Assembly: GCA_965204155.1 (NCBI GenBank)
Contig: OZ241971.1
Coordinates: forward strand, 3,286,001-3,350,000
Direction of reading: 5' to 3'
DNA length: 64,000 nucleotides
Origin: UBA6522 sp965204155
GTDB taxonomy: Bacteria > Pseudomonadota > Gammaproteobacteria > Steroidobacterales > Rariloculaceae
The notes below the pieces were generated by a model. It had not been told where the DNA came from and ran no database searches. It was given only the letters and a program-made list of their open reading frames with translations. Shown here piece by piece: positions 9,361 to 18,549 of the stretch; positions within the stretch are counted from its first letter, which is position 1, and every line of letters begins with the position of its first letter. A program made the position numbers and the translations under genes.

Positions 9361-10083
9361 ATGAAAGTGCTGTTATCCGTCGCGTTGGCGATTTGCGTAT
9401 TCGGCCCACTTCGGGCCGATGCCCAGCAGGGCTCGGATTCCGGAATGGACTTCCTGGGCATCTACGCGCCACCGATTTTCGATGGCGGCGGTCCGCCCCG
9501 CCGCCAGCCGGAGGTCATCCCGCTCTCCGAGGCCGGCCACCAGGCAGTGGCGGATTACGATCCGGTGCTCGACAACCCGAGACTCCAGGATGACTGCGCG
9601 CCGGAATTCATGCCCAGGCTCCTGTGGAACGGTAACCCCATCGAACTCCGCCAGGGGGAAGGCGACACGCTGATTATTCACTACGAACGGGGAGACACGT
9701 ACCGTTACATCGCCATGAACGGCGAGCCGCCGCCGGCTGACCGGGAAAATGCGCCTCTCGGCTACTCCGTCGGGCGCTGGGAGGGCGATATCCTGGTCAT
9801 TGAAACGTCCCACATGGTGGGAGAGCCCATTTCGGGGGGCTCGCAGCCCCTCAGCCTTGAGGCCCGCGTCACGGAACGGTACTGGCGGGAGCCGGGCTCC
9901 ATGGATCTGCAACTGGAGCTTGAGATCGACGACCCGGTGTACTACACGGAGACCTTCACCATGGGACGGGAGTTCATCTGGGCACCCGAAGAAGAGATTC
10001 GGGACTGGACCTGCGTCGATTTCGGGGACAGTACCGAACCGCCCGACATCGAGGAATTTCTGCGCATGCTGGAGGAGCTCTAG
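9361..10083 (+). CDS. Exported protein, C-terminal domain of the DUF6152 paralogues only
   Basis: 240 residues with a Sec leader (MKVLLSVALAICVFGPLRADAQ). It lacks the N-terminal His-His and NPH domain, but contains the second domain of the longer paralogues, with PLGYSVGRWEGDILVIETSH and a matching CAPEFMPRLLW segment. It directly follows the LysR gene and is 25 bp before the DUF6152-hydratase fusion, so 8394-12001 and perhaps the ThDP enzyme after it could be one transcription unit. Function unknown. Confidence 0.75.
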   Translation: MKVLLSVALAICVFGPLRADAQQGSDSGMDFLGIYAPPIFDGGGPPRRQPEVIPLSEAGHQAVADYDPVLDNPRLQDDCAPEFMPRLLWNGNPIELRQGEGDTLIIHYERGDTYRYIAMNGEPPPADRENAPLGYSVGRWEGDILVIETSHMVGEPISGGSQPLSLEARVTERYWREPGSMDLQLELEIDDPVYYTETFTMGREFIWAPEEEIRDWTCVDFGDSTEPPDIEEFLRMLEEL

Positions 10084-10108
10084 CGTGGACCGTTGCCTGG
10101 AGGTCGTC

Positions 10109-12001
10109 ATGAGGTCTTTGAAACTTCTTCCGTTTCCGTTACTTGCGTTGATTCCGAATGCATCGCATGCCCACCACGGCAGCGTAACCAATCCGCTCCT
10201 GTACCAGTCGGAACTCGTCGAGCTTGAGGGTGAGATCGTCGAGGTCTTCTGGCGCAATCCCCATACGCGGGCGAAACTCAGCGTTGTCGACGAGTCCGGC
10301 GCCGAGACCCTCTGGGAACTCGAGTTCGGACCGAATCCCCGGCGGCTGGAGAATATGGGACTCGCCGAGCAGCACCTGCTCGGAACCGTTCGCGTGGCGG
10401 GGCACGTCGCCAGAAACAACCCGCACTCCCTGGGCCTGCTTCACATCCTGATGCCTGACGGCAGGGAATACGTTCAGGGCGCCGGCCGCGAAATGCGCTG
10501 GTCCAACGACCGGCTGGTCGAGCAGCCCGAACGGATCGATCCTGCCAGGGCGGCTGAAGAAGCGCTTGAAGCAGACGGCATGTTCCGAAGTTGGGATACG
10601 CATTCCGGACCGTGGTTCGCCGGCGCGCTGCAGGCGTTGGACTACACGGAGCGCGGCGCCGAACTCAATGCCGCATACGATCCGCTGACGGACAATCGCC
10701 AGCTTCACTGCGAGCATGGCATGCCGGATGCGATGTTTGATCCGCGGCCGATGGGTATCTTTCGGGAAGGTAACGATATCCGCATCCAACTGGTTCAGTA
10801 CGACATCCGGAGACTCATCCACATGGGTGAACCGGATCCGAATCCCGAGCCGTCCAACGTGGGCTACTCGGTGGGGACGTGGGACGGCGATGCGCTGTTG
10901 GTCACCACGACACACGTGGACTGGCCCTATTACTCGGACTACGGCACACCGCAGTCGGATGAGGCTCGTTACGAAGAGAGCTTCCGGGTAGTCGAGGAAG
11001 ACGGCGAGCCGGTGTTGCATTACGCGATCACGATCAGCGACCCGGTGGTGTTTCCGGAGCCGCTGTATTTCGAGACCACCCGCACGCCGCTACCCGGATA
11101 CGAATTCAGGCCCTACGACTGCACGGCCGAGTGGGAGGACTTCGCCCAGTCGGACGAATCCGAAGTCCGTGCCGCAGTGGCCGCAATGGTGGACGACTTC
11201 CTGAACAACAGGATGGTCCAACCCTTCGCACCCGAGTTGTCCCTGCAAGAGGCGTATCGCTGGCAGGATGAACTGGTGGAGATGCTGCGCCCGACACTGG
11301 GTGAGGTGGTTGGCTACAAGACGGGCGGCCATAGTCCGGGACCCGCCAATCCCAATTTCCCCGCCGGCGGGATCAGGGCGCAGTTGCTTTCCGGCATGTT
11401 TCTCGAGGACGGCGCCGCCGTCCGTCTCGAGGACATGGGAGCGGACAGCTTCCTGGAAGCCGACTTCGCGTTTCGCGTAGGCAGTGCCGATATCAATGCC
11501 GCGGAGACGGACCTTGAGATTCTTGCCGGCCTGGACGCCGTCGTCCCGTTCGCCGAGATTCCGGACCCGACGTCCGAGCCGGACGAGAACGGCATGATCA
11601 GGGGCATAGTCGGAAACATGTCGACACGCATCGCCCTGGCCGGCGAACCCGTCGCCATCGGCTCGACGGAAGACTGGCTGCAACGCCTGAACAACATGGA
11701 GTATGCAGTGCTCGATGAGAACGGGACGGTCATCCAACGAAGGTCCATGGCGGACTGGTACCGGCCCATCGACGCAGTTCGATGGCTCCGGGACCACTTG
11801 CAGTCCCACGGCAAGGACCTGATGCCGGGGCAGCTCCTTTCGTTGGGTAATCTCGGCATCAATCGGCCGTTCTTCGACGGAAGCACGCGGGGCGACGTCT
11901 ACACCGGTGACCGGTACCACGTCGAGTACTACGGCCTGCGCGACGACGGCGAGCCGGCCACGGTGACCATCAACATCATTCGCGGCGACAATGACGGCTG
12001 A
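10109..12001 (+). CDS. DUF6152 domain fused to a 2-keto-4-pentenoate hydratase-like domain
   Basis: About 630 residues from the ATG at 10109. The leader ends IPNASHA, giving a mature HHGSVTN start. The first ~350 residues follow the DUF6152 plan: FWRNPHTRAKLSV, then GYSVGTWDGDALLVTTTH and DWPYYSDYGTPQSDE. The remaining ~270 residues resemble the hydratase/fumarylacetoacetase-like fold of MhpD: LSLQEAYRWQDELVEML, EVVGYKTGG, EADFAFRVG and the ending LMPGQLLSLGNLG. No stop or start signal separates the parts. MhpD-type enzymes are normally cytoplasmic, so an exported version joined to DUF6152 is unusual. A chance loss of a stop between two genes is the alternative. Confidence 0.75.
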   Translation: MRSLKLLPFPLLALIPNASHAHHGSVTNPLLYQSELVELEGEIVEVFWRNPHTRAKLSVVDESGAETLWELEFGPNPRRLENMGLAEQHLLGTVRVAGHVARNNPHSLGLLHILMPDGREYVQGAGREMRWSNDRLVEQPERIDPARAAEEALEADGMFRSWDTHSGPWFAGALQALDYTERGAELNAAYDPLTDNRQLHCEHGMPDAMFDPRPMGIFREGNDIRIQLVQYDIRRLIHMGEPDPNPEPSNVGYSVGTWDGDALLVTTTHVDWPYYSDYGTPQSDEARYEESFRVVEEDGEPVLHYAITISDPVVFPEPLYFETTRTPLPGYEFRPYDCTAEWEDFAQSDESEVRAAVAAMVDDFLNNRMVQPFAPELSLQEAYRWQDELVEMLRPTLGEVVGYKTGGHSPGPANPNFPAGGIRAQLLSGMFLEDGAAVRLEDMGADSFLEADFAFRVGSADINAAETDLEILAGLDAVVPFAEIPDPTSEPDENGMIRGIVGNMSTRIALAGEPVAIGSTEDWLQRLNNMEYAVLDENGTVIQRRSMADWYRPIDAVRWLRDHLQSHGKDLMPGQLLSLGNLGINRPFFDGSTRGDVYTGDRYHVEYYGLRDDGEPATVTINIIRGDNDG

Positions 12002-12028
12002 CCGGCACAGTAGCAGCTGAGAGATCAC

Positions 12029-13711
12029 GTGAGCGCAGCATCCCAGCCTGGAACGGGCTCGCTGGACGCTTCGGCCGTCGCGAACACACCGGTTCGCATG
12101 ACAACCGGCGAGGCGGTCGCGAAATCCCTTGTTGCGCACGGTGTGGACACGCTGTTCGGGATCCCGGGCGTGCACATCTACGGTTTCAACGACGCAGTCG
12201 CGCGAGAGCCGCTCACGTTCATTACTACCCGCCACGAGCAAGGTGCGGGCTATATGGCGTTTGGCTATGCCAAGTCCAGCGGTAAGACGGGTGTTTACAC
12301 GGTCGTGCCCGGTCCCGGAATGCTCAATTCTTCCTCGGCGCTCTGTACGGCCTACGGCGCCAACACACCGGTGCTTTGCGTCACGGGAAATATCATGTCC
12401 CACCTGATCGGGAAGGGAAGGGGACAGTTGCACGAATTGCCCGATCAATTGGCCACGATGCGCGGGTTTACGGGTTGGGCCGCGCGTATTGACCAGCCAG
12501 GCCAGGCACCGGGCGTGGTGGCCGAGGCATTTCGCCAAATGCACACAGGCCGCATCCGGCCCGCAGCCATTGAGGCGCCGTGGGATGTTTTCGAAACTTC
12601 CGGGGACGTCGTACTTGACGTCGAACGGAACATTCCGCCCGCGCCGCCGCCGGATCAGGACAAGATTGCCGATGCAGCAAAGCTGATCCGGACGGCCAGG
12701 AACCCCCTGATCATGGTCGGCGCGGGCGCGTATCACGCCAGTGAGGAGATCGAGGCGCTGGCCAGGCTGATCCAGGCGCCGGTGACCGCCCATCGCAGTG
12801 GCAAGGGTATCGTCAGCGACAGAAGCCCCTATGGGCTGCTGTCCACGGCCGCGTTCGAGTACTGGCCGAAGTGCGATCTGCTGATCGGCATCGGCAGCCG
12901 TCTTGAACTGGCACATTTTCGCTGGCAATGGCTACCTGAAGGCCTCAAGACTGTCCGCGTGGATATCGACCCGACTGAATTCGTCCGCCTGCCGCCCGAT
13001 GTGGGCGTGGTCGCCGATTCCCGTGAAGGTACCGTGGCACTGCTGGACGCGCTGGAGACCTTGATCGGCAAGCGCGATGATCGAACGGACGAATTCGTCG
13101 GTTACAAGGCGGCTGCGGAAGCGTCACTGGAAAACGTGCAGCCTCAGGTTCAGTATCTGAAAGCGATTCGGCGCGCACTGCCGGACGATGGCTTTTTCGT
13201 GGAAGAGATTACGCAAACAGGTTTCGTGGCACGCTTGGCGTTCCCGGTTTACGGGCCACGGCGATACGTGACCTGTGGTTATCAGGACAACCTGGGCTAC
13301 GGTTTCAATACTGCCCTGGGTGTCAAGGTGGCGAACCCCGACAAGGCTGTCGTCGTCGCCTGCGGCGACGGTGGCTTCATGTTCGGCGTCCAGGAACTTG
13401 CGACTGCGGTTCAATTCAGTATCAACCTCGTGACGGTGATATTCGATAACGGCGGATTCGAAAACGTCCGCCGGGACCAGACGCAACGATTCGAGGGCCG
13501 GGACTTCGGGGCTGACCTGGTCAATCCGGATTTCGTGAAGCTGGCCGAGAGTTTTGGCGCCAAGGGCGTACGGGTCAACGGGCCGGACGATTTGACGCGG
13601 GCGATCGGGGAAGGATTCCGGGAGCAGGGGCCGGTGGTTGTCGTGGTGCCCGTGGACGCGCGAACCGAATCGTCACCCTGGCCGTTCGTGAATCCGCCAG
13701 CCCCGACCTGA
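12029..13711 (+). CDS. Thiamine diphosphate-dependent enzyme, acetolactate synthase-like
   Basis: 560 residues with the full three-domain plan of ThDP decarboxylases and synthases. The N-terminal Pyr domain has FGIPGVHIYGFNDA and RHEQGAGYMAFGYA; Glu70 is the cofactor-activating glutamate. The central domain has NPLIMVGAGAYHASEEIEAL, and the C-terminal PP domain has the motif GDGGFMFGVQELATAVQ ending in FDNGG. Members range over acetolactate synthase, benzoylformate decarboxylase and related enzymes, and the sequence does not decide which. A GTG start is used 28 bp after the hydratase fusion; an ATG near 12098 is an alternative. Adjacency to a keto-enoate hydratase domain suggests handling of 2-keto acids. 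Confidence 0.85.
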   Translation: MSAASQPGTGSLDASAVANTPVRMTTGEAVAKSLVAHGVDTLFGIPGVHIYGFNDAVAREPLTFITTRHEQGAGYMAFGYAKSSGKTGVYTVVPGPGMLNSSSALCTAYGANTPVLCVTGNIMSHLIGKGRGQLHELPDQLATMRGFTGWAARIDQPGQAPGVVAEAFRQMHTGRIRPAAIEAPWDVFETSGDVVLDVERNIPPAPPPDQDKIADAAKLIRTARNPLIMVGAGAYHASEEIEALARLIQAPVTAHRSGKGIVSDRSPYGLLSTAAFEYWPKCDLLIGIGSRLELAHFRWQWLPEGLKTVRVDIDPTEFVRLPPDVGVVADSREGTVALLDALETLIGKRDDRTDEFVGYKAAAEASLENVQPQVQYLKAIRRALPDDGFFVEEITQTGFVARLAFPVYGPRRYVTCGYQDNLGYGFNTALGVKVANPDKAVVVACGDGGFMFGVQELATAVQFSINLVTVIFDNGGFENVRRDQTQRFEGRDFGADLVNPDFVKLAESFGAKGVRVNGPDDLTRAIGEGFREQGPVVVVVPVDARTESSPWPFVNPPAPT

Positions 13712-13779
13712 TGTATCGTTGATCTTGATGGCAGTTGTGCGGAATCCGGCCGGCATCCTGCCACCAGGAGGGTAGACGA

Positions 13780-14832
13780 GTGCATGGCGCCCTGGTACTG
13801 CGAGCCGCAAGGGCGGCGCTGATTATCTGGTTCTGGTGTTCGGCGGCCGTGCCGCAAGACGGCATGCTGGATGGCACGCTGGTCGTCGCCAACCGTACCG
13901 GCGGCAGCATCTCCTTCATCGATCTGCCGACCGGCGTCGAGATCGCCCGGGTCCCCATTGGCCCGATCATTCCGCACGAGGTCGATGTTTCGCCCGACGG
14001 CGCCAAGGCGCTGACCGGGGAATACGGTCCCGAGGACGACCACGGCAGTCATCTGGTCCTGATCGATGTCGCAACCGCCAGTATCGATGCCCGCATCGAC
14101 CTGTGTCCGGAATCCCGTCCGCACACGCCGTTGTTCCTGCCCGATGGGCGGCACGCAGTGGCCACGATGCAGGAATCGGATCAGATTGCGTTGGTGGATC
14201 TCGAAGCGCGAGCCGTGGTACGAACGTACCCAACCGGCGGCCGCGACGGCCACATGGTGAGGCTCAGTCCCGACGGTTCGCGCGCCTACGTCACGAGCCG
14301 GGGCGCCGAGGGCACCTTGTCGGTGATTTTCCTTGATGAGGATCGAGCACCAGTGGTGATCCCCACAGGCCTTGGGGCGGAAGGGCTGGACGTCAGCGCC
14401 GACGGCAGCGAAATCTGGATTGCGAACCGTCGCGAGGAAACCATCTCCGTGATCGACGCGGAGTCGCTGGAGGTTGCCGCCACACTGGAGTCAAGGCCGT
14501 TCTCGGGGCGAATCGAAATGGGGCCCGACGGCTACGCCATTGTGCCCAACGGGGGTGGACGCGCAGCACCGGTCCCAAGGCACGTTCGCCTGTGGGACGT
14601 GAATACCCGAACGCTGGTCACCGAGGTACCGCTGCCCGGCGAGCCCTTCGAGGGCAATTTCGGCGCCCTCATCCACGGCGGCTTGGCGTTCGTCGCCGAC
14701 CCCGGTGAAGGCTTGATCAACGTCTTCGATCTGGACGGTCTCGGCTCTCGCCTAGTGCTGATCGACAACCACGATGCACCGGACGGCATGGCATGGACGC
14801 CGGTCCGCGTCGGTGTGATGTACAGCGATTAG
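13780..14832 (+). CDS. Exported YVTN-type beta-propeller protein
   Basis: About 350 residues from a GTG at 13780 with an AGGAGG ribosome site (about 13766-13771). A hydrophobic leader (ALIIWFWCSAAVPQDG) precedes a chain of propeller blades with repeating SPDG/SADGS elements: VDVSPDGAKALTGEY, LFLPDGRHAVATMQES, VRLSPDGSRAYVTSRG and LDVSADGSEIWIANRRE. These belong to the YncE/YVTN family of seven-bladed propellers. Ligand unknown. It ends convergently with the DUF5916 gene. Confidence 0.8.
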   Translation: MHGALVLRAARAALIIWFWCSAAVPQDGMLDGTLVVANRTGGSISFIDLPTGVEIARVPIGPIIPHEVDVSPDGAKALTGEYGPEDDHGSHLVLIDVATASIDARIDLCPESRPHTPLFLPDGRHAVATMQESDQIALVDLEARAVVRTYPTGGRDGHMVRLSPDGSRAYVTSRGAEGTLSVIFLDEDRAPVVIPTGLGAEGLDVSADGSEIWIANRREETISVIDAESLEVAATLESRPFSGRIEMGPDGYAIVPNGGGRAAPVPRHVRLWDVNTRTLVTEVPLPGEPFEGNFGALIHGGLAFVADPGEGLINVFDLDGLGSRLVLIDNHDAPDGMAWTPVRVGVMYSD

Positions 14833-14880
14833 CTGACTTGCGGTACACGCGATCGATTTGCTCGCGTACTACATCGGGCG

Positions 14881-17064
14881 CTAAAACCGGAACGTTTGCG
14901 TGTACTTGACGGACAGTTGCGACTCGAGGGAGCGCAGTCCCGCGAACGCGCCGGTGGACTCGAAGCCGTGGTTCAGGACAATGAAGAGGTCCTGACCGGC
15001 TCTGGGCGTCCAGCGCAGGCGGCTGTTGATGCCGACGGATTCGGACTCGTTGTCGTACTGGATCAGGTTCAGCCAGGACCAGCGCACGTCGAAGGCGACG
15101 TCGGCCCTGATGGCGATGAGTTGCGCAGCGAATGCTCCGCCCGGAAGCTCGATGTCGTTGTACTCGTACTCGAAGCCTCCGACGAAACGGCTGTTCGGGC
15201 GACATTGCAGGCTGGCGCCGAATTCCGTGCGATCGCCACCCAGAAATCTGCCCTTGCCGTACTCGAAGGACGGGGCGCAGATTCTGTCGTTCGCACCGGA
15301 TACTTCGAACGAGTACTGATCGTATTCATAATCCCCCGGTGGGACGATGACGCCATCGAAAATCTCGAATTCCTCCAGCAGTACCTCGCGCTCCCGCTGC
15401 ATCGCGAATCCGCCCTGGTCACCGGAGTTGGTCTCCAGTTCGACCAGCTCGATGTACCAGCTTTCGCTCTCGACGCCTCCGGCGATCCTTTCGAAGCGCT
15501 CGTAATTCACGCCGTGCTGGAGTTCCCGGATCCATCGGTGCGTCGGACGTGACGTGTACCCGGCGCTCACCTCCGAGCGCTCGATACCCCTGCGGTTCAC
15601 GAATCCCAGGGCAGGATTGAAGTCATCGTGAAACTTCTCGAACCCGAACTCGCCCCGGAGCCCGGTGTTGTTAGGTGAGGCCAGCCGGACGCCCCAGGCG
15701 GTTTCATCGCCATCCACGTTTTCGGTATCCGACTGCTGGAACCAGGCCTCTCCTTCGAGCGTACGCCCACCGGGGAGCCGCGTGTTGCGATACCGAAAAT
15801 CCGCGCCCATCAGCGAGTTGTCGTTGTTCGACCGGGGGTCGCCGCCGGTGACGATCAGGCCGATGCTGGACTCCTGGAGCACGTTTGCCGCGACCCTCCC
15901 GACAAAGACATTGGAGCTGTCCGTATCCTGAAAGTCGTCCAAAGCGACTCCCAGAAAGCCCATGTTCCAGCGCCCGACACGGCCCGTGAGCTTCGTTCCC
16001 AGGTCGAGATCCACGGGTTGGCCTCTGCGGCTGAGACCGATGCGCCGGGAGAAGAACGGAATGCCGTTTCTGCGCAGGCCGCCAAAAGCGAAAATATCGA
16101 CGTCCTGAAGGAAGAAGTCCCGCTTCTCGGGAAAGAACAGGTTGAAGCGGGTGAGATTGATCTGGCGATCATCGACTTCGGTGGCCGAAAAGTCGGTGTT
16201 CAGCGTGAGGACGCCGGTGAGCGACGGCGTAATGTTGTAGAAGACATCGAGGGACGGTTCGAAGCCCGAGTCGTTGACGTTCGTCTCGTAGTCCCGGGAC
16301 CCCGATGCCACGACCGCAGGCACGACATCGAGCCCGCGGCCCTGCTGCAATCCCGTCAACCCGGAAATCGTTCCGGTGGTGGCGGGACTGACCTCCCGGT
16401 TGTAGGACACCCAGGCGATGTCCTCCTGGTTGCGCGCGATGCTTCGCTCGATGGTGAAGCCCCAGTCCGGATTTTGCGGATCAAAGTTCAACGTCTTGAA
16501 CGGAATCGCCATCTCCGTCGCCCAACCCTCGGAATCCATGTTGGACGCCGCGTGCCAGATGCCCTCCCAGTCCCGGTTGATCCGACTCGCCGATTCGAAC
16601 ACGGCCTCGGTGCGGACACCGTTCGCGTTGACCTGAAACTCGTACCCGGTTCGGTGATTGTTGAACGGGTCGAGTATGACATTCAGCGCGTCATCCCAAC
16701 GCACGTCCTGCCCCTGAGCCAGGCTGCGAGCCCGGATCTCCTCCGGTTCCGTGTCCCACATCCGGCCCGCCACGTAGAGGTTGTTGTCGTCGTAGACAAG
16801 GTACACCGTCGTCTTCTGGGTCGGCTCGACGTGATCCGCCGGCCGAAACTGGTGCATGTCCTCGATGAAGGGTGCGTCCTGCCAAACGGGATCGTTCAGA
16901 AGCCCGTCGATATTGGGCGGCGTAGACGTGCGAACGATTCGCACGATCTTGTCCGCACCGAGCGATGCGGTCGTGTCCGGGAGCTGCTGTGCCGCAACAG
17001 GCACCGCCGCGAGGAGTACGGCAGCCCCGAGGGTCAAGCGGTTCAATTCAAGTGGTGGACTCAT
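14881..17064 (-). CDS. DUF5916 protein with CBM9-like N-terminal domain (outer-membrane barrel)
   Basis: 727 residues from the ATG at 17064, with a signal peptide ending AAVPVAAQ. Residues ~35-215 form a carbohydrate-binding-family-9-like sandwich (PPNIDGLLNDPVWQDAPF, TVYLVYDDNNLYVAGRM). The rest is DUF5916, with the hallmark RFNLFFPEKRDFFLQD and many alternating beta strands ending in aromatic KYTQTFRF, as in an outer-membrane barrel. Proteins of this kind are common near TonB systems and glycan-related genes, but a role is not established. The upstream O-methyltransferase gene is 68 bp away on the same strand. Confidence 0.85.
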   Translation of the reverse strand: MSPPLELNRLTLGAAVLLAAVPVAAQQLPDTTASLGADKIVRIVRTSTPPNIDGLLNDPVWQDAPFIEDMHQFRPADHVEPTQKTTVYLVYDDNNLYVAGRMWDTEPEEIRARSLAQGQDVRWDDALNVILDPFNNHRTGYEFQVNANGVRTEAVFESASRINRDWEGIWHAASNMDSEGWATEMAIPFKTLNFDPQNPDWGFTIERSIARNQEDIAWVSYNREVSPATTGTISGLTGLQQGRGLDVVPAVVASGSRDYETNVNDSGFEPSLDVFYNITPSLTGVLTLNTDFSATEVDDRQINLTRFNLFFPEKRDFFLQDVDIFAFGGLRRNGIPFFSRRIGLSRRGQPVDLDLGTKLTGRVGRWNMGFLGVALDDFQDTDSSNVFVGRVAANVLQESSIGLIVTGGDPRSNNDNSLMGADFRYRNTRLPGGRTLEGEAWFQQSDTENVDGDETAWGVRLASPNNTGLRGEFGFEKFHDDFNPALGFVNRRGIERSEVSAGYTSRPTHRWIRELQHGVNYERFERIAGGVESESWYIELVELETNSGDQGGFAMQREREVLLEEFEIFDGVIVPPGDYEYDQYSFEVSGANDRICAPSFEYGKGRFLGGDRTEFGASLQCRPNSRFVGGFEYEYNDIELPGGAFAAQLIAIRADVAFDVRWSWLNLIQYDNESESVGINSRLRWTPRAGQDLFIVLNHGFESTGAFAGLRSLESQLSVKYTQTFRF

Positions 17065-17132
17065 CGGCGATGTTCCTGGTTTGTGGCCGCCAATACCAGG
17101 TTTGCGGGCCAACAAGAGCCGAATCTGGCGGC

Positions 17133-17780
17133 CTACCGCTGAAATACGCTGATCAGTATTTTGCCGGCGCGCTGCGAGAACCACCGTCGGTTCGTCAACA
17201 TGTAATCAGCGTAGTCAGCGGCGGCCTCGTGAAAGGCGTTGTCGGCGACAACAAGAGCACTCGGCGCCAGCAATCGCTCGACGCTGTTCGTCAGTCGAAG
17301 ATACTGGCTCTTCCAGCCATCCAGAAACAGCATATCAAAGCCGGGTTCCAGTGCCGGAAGCGTTTTACGGGCGTCGCCCTCCAGCAATGTAACGACGGAG
17401 TCCAGTTCAGCCTGGCGAAGCGTCTGTCGAACCGCCCGGCACTTGTCGGGATGTACTTCGGTGGTGACGAGCCGTCCTCCGTTGTCCATGGCTGCAGCAC
17501 CCAGATACAGCGTGCTGACGCCGTACGAGGCGCCGAATTCGACGATGTATCTTGCACGCACCGCACGGGCGAGCAGATACAGCAGGCGCCCTTCATCCGC
17601 GTTCACGGCGAGAAAGAACTCACCCATCCGAATGAGCGGATCCGGCGCCTCGGAGCGTTGTCCAGAATTGCGCGCCCGCCGCCTCTGCCAGCGCGCGCGA
17701 TCGCCGGCTGCTGCTGTCTGCAGGCGTTCCAATTCCTCTTGCCAGGATCGTTTTTCGAGATGGCTGATGGATTTTTCCAT
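17133..17780 (-). CDS. Class I SAM-dependent O-methyltransferase
   Basis: About 215 residues from ATG 17780 (MEKSISHLEKRSWQEELERL); a start six codons earlier is possible. The AdoMet site VEFGASYGVSTLYLG, the acidic LVTTEVHPDKC and the metal-site-like MLFLDGWKSQYL match the caffeoyl-CoA/catechol O-methyltransferase type. Residue GEFF..NADEGRLLYLLARA is the usual lead-in of that family. It would methylate a hydroxyl on a small molecule; the substrate is unknown. It lies directly upstream of the DUF5916 gene and is divergent from the DUF6152 gene at 17925. Confidence 0.85.
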   Translation of the reverse strand: MEKSISHLEKRSWQEELERLQTAAAGDRARWQRRRARNSGQRSEAPDPLIRMGEFFLAVNADEGRLLYLLARAVRARYIVEFGASYGVSTLYLGAAAMDNGGRLVTTEVHPDKCRAVRQTLRQAELDSVVTLLEGDARKTLPALEPGFDMLFLDGWKSQYLRLTNSVERLLAPSALVVADNAFHEAAADYADYMLTNRRWFSQRAGKILISVFQR

Positions 17781-17924
17781 TGGTCCGGTTCGTACCACTG
17801 CCTTAGGTATGAGACAGTATCAGCTTCCGCAATCTCGGCTTCCAGTGGGTTGCTGTGCCCGTACGCCGACAATAAAGTCCAGACCGGAGTAGAATCCAAT
17901 GGGCCTGATACAAAGAGGGGAGCC

Positions 17925-18512
17925 ATGAACGGTTGGCAACGTCTTTCGAGAGTCTGGGCTGGCGTTTCCCGGATTCTTGTCGCCGTCGCGCTCTGGACGC
18001 AACCCGCCGCTTCACACCATTCCTTCAGCGCACTGCAGACTCCGGAAGGCGAGGACGCCGTTTACGCGTTCGAGGGCACGGTTCGGGCTTTTCGGATTCT
18101 GAATCCCCACGGTGCGCTGATCATTGACGAGATCGACGAGGCAGGCAATTCCGGGGCTTGGCTGCTCGAACTGAGTCCCGCGTCGCAGCTAGCGCGCGAG
18201 GGTTGGCACGACGGGCTCGTCAGCCCGGGGGATGCAGTGACCGTTTCAATTTTTCCGGCCGTCACGCCGAATCGTGCCCGGTTGAGGGCGCTCTTGATCC
18301 CCGGCAACTCCGAGAGCGAGCCGTCACAACTCCTCGTCACGTACGGAATTCGCGGAGACACGCCCGTCATGCGCCGACTGAGGGAGCGACTCCCTGTGTG
18401 CGGACTCATCGAACCGGGATTTGACAGAACCGAGTGCTTCCTGATTGACGCAGAAGCGGCGGCCAGGCTTGAGGAAGAGTTTCCGGGGCTGATGGGTTAC
18501 GTACGACCATAG
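17925..18512 (+). CDS. Short exported DUF6152-family protein
   Basis: 195 residues starting at ATG 17925 behind GAGGGG. The leader ends in PAAS, predicting a mature HHSFSALQ start. AFRILNPHGALIIDE and WLLELSPASQLAREGW are the DUF6152 core. It keeps the N-terminal domain and then a different short tail with CGLIEPGFDRTECF, lacking the longer second domain. Its last 19 bases recur with two changes at 20856-20874. Function unknown. Confidence 0.8.
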   Translation: MNGWQRLSRVWAGVSRILVAVALWTQPAASHHSFSALQTPEGEDAVYAFEGTVRAFRILNPHGALIIDEIDEAGNSGAWLLELSPASQLAREGWHDGLVSPGDAVTVSIFPAVTPNRARLRALLIPGNSESEPSQLLVTYGIRGDTPVMRRLRERLPVCGLIEPGFDRTECFLIDAEAAARLEEEFPGLMGYVRP

Positions 18513-18549
18513 GCGTGTGACTCGGGATCACGCCCTCTCCATGACAGAT

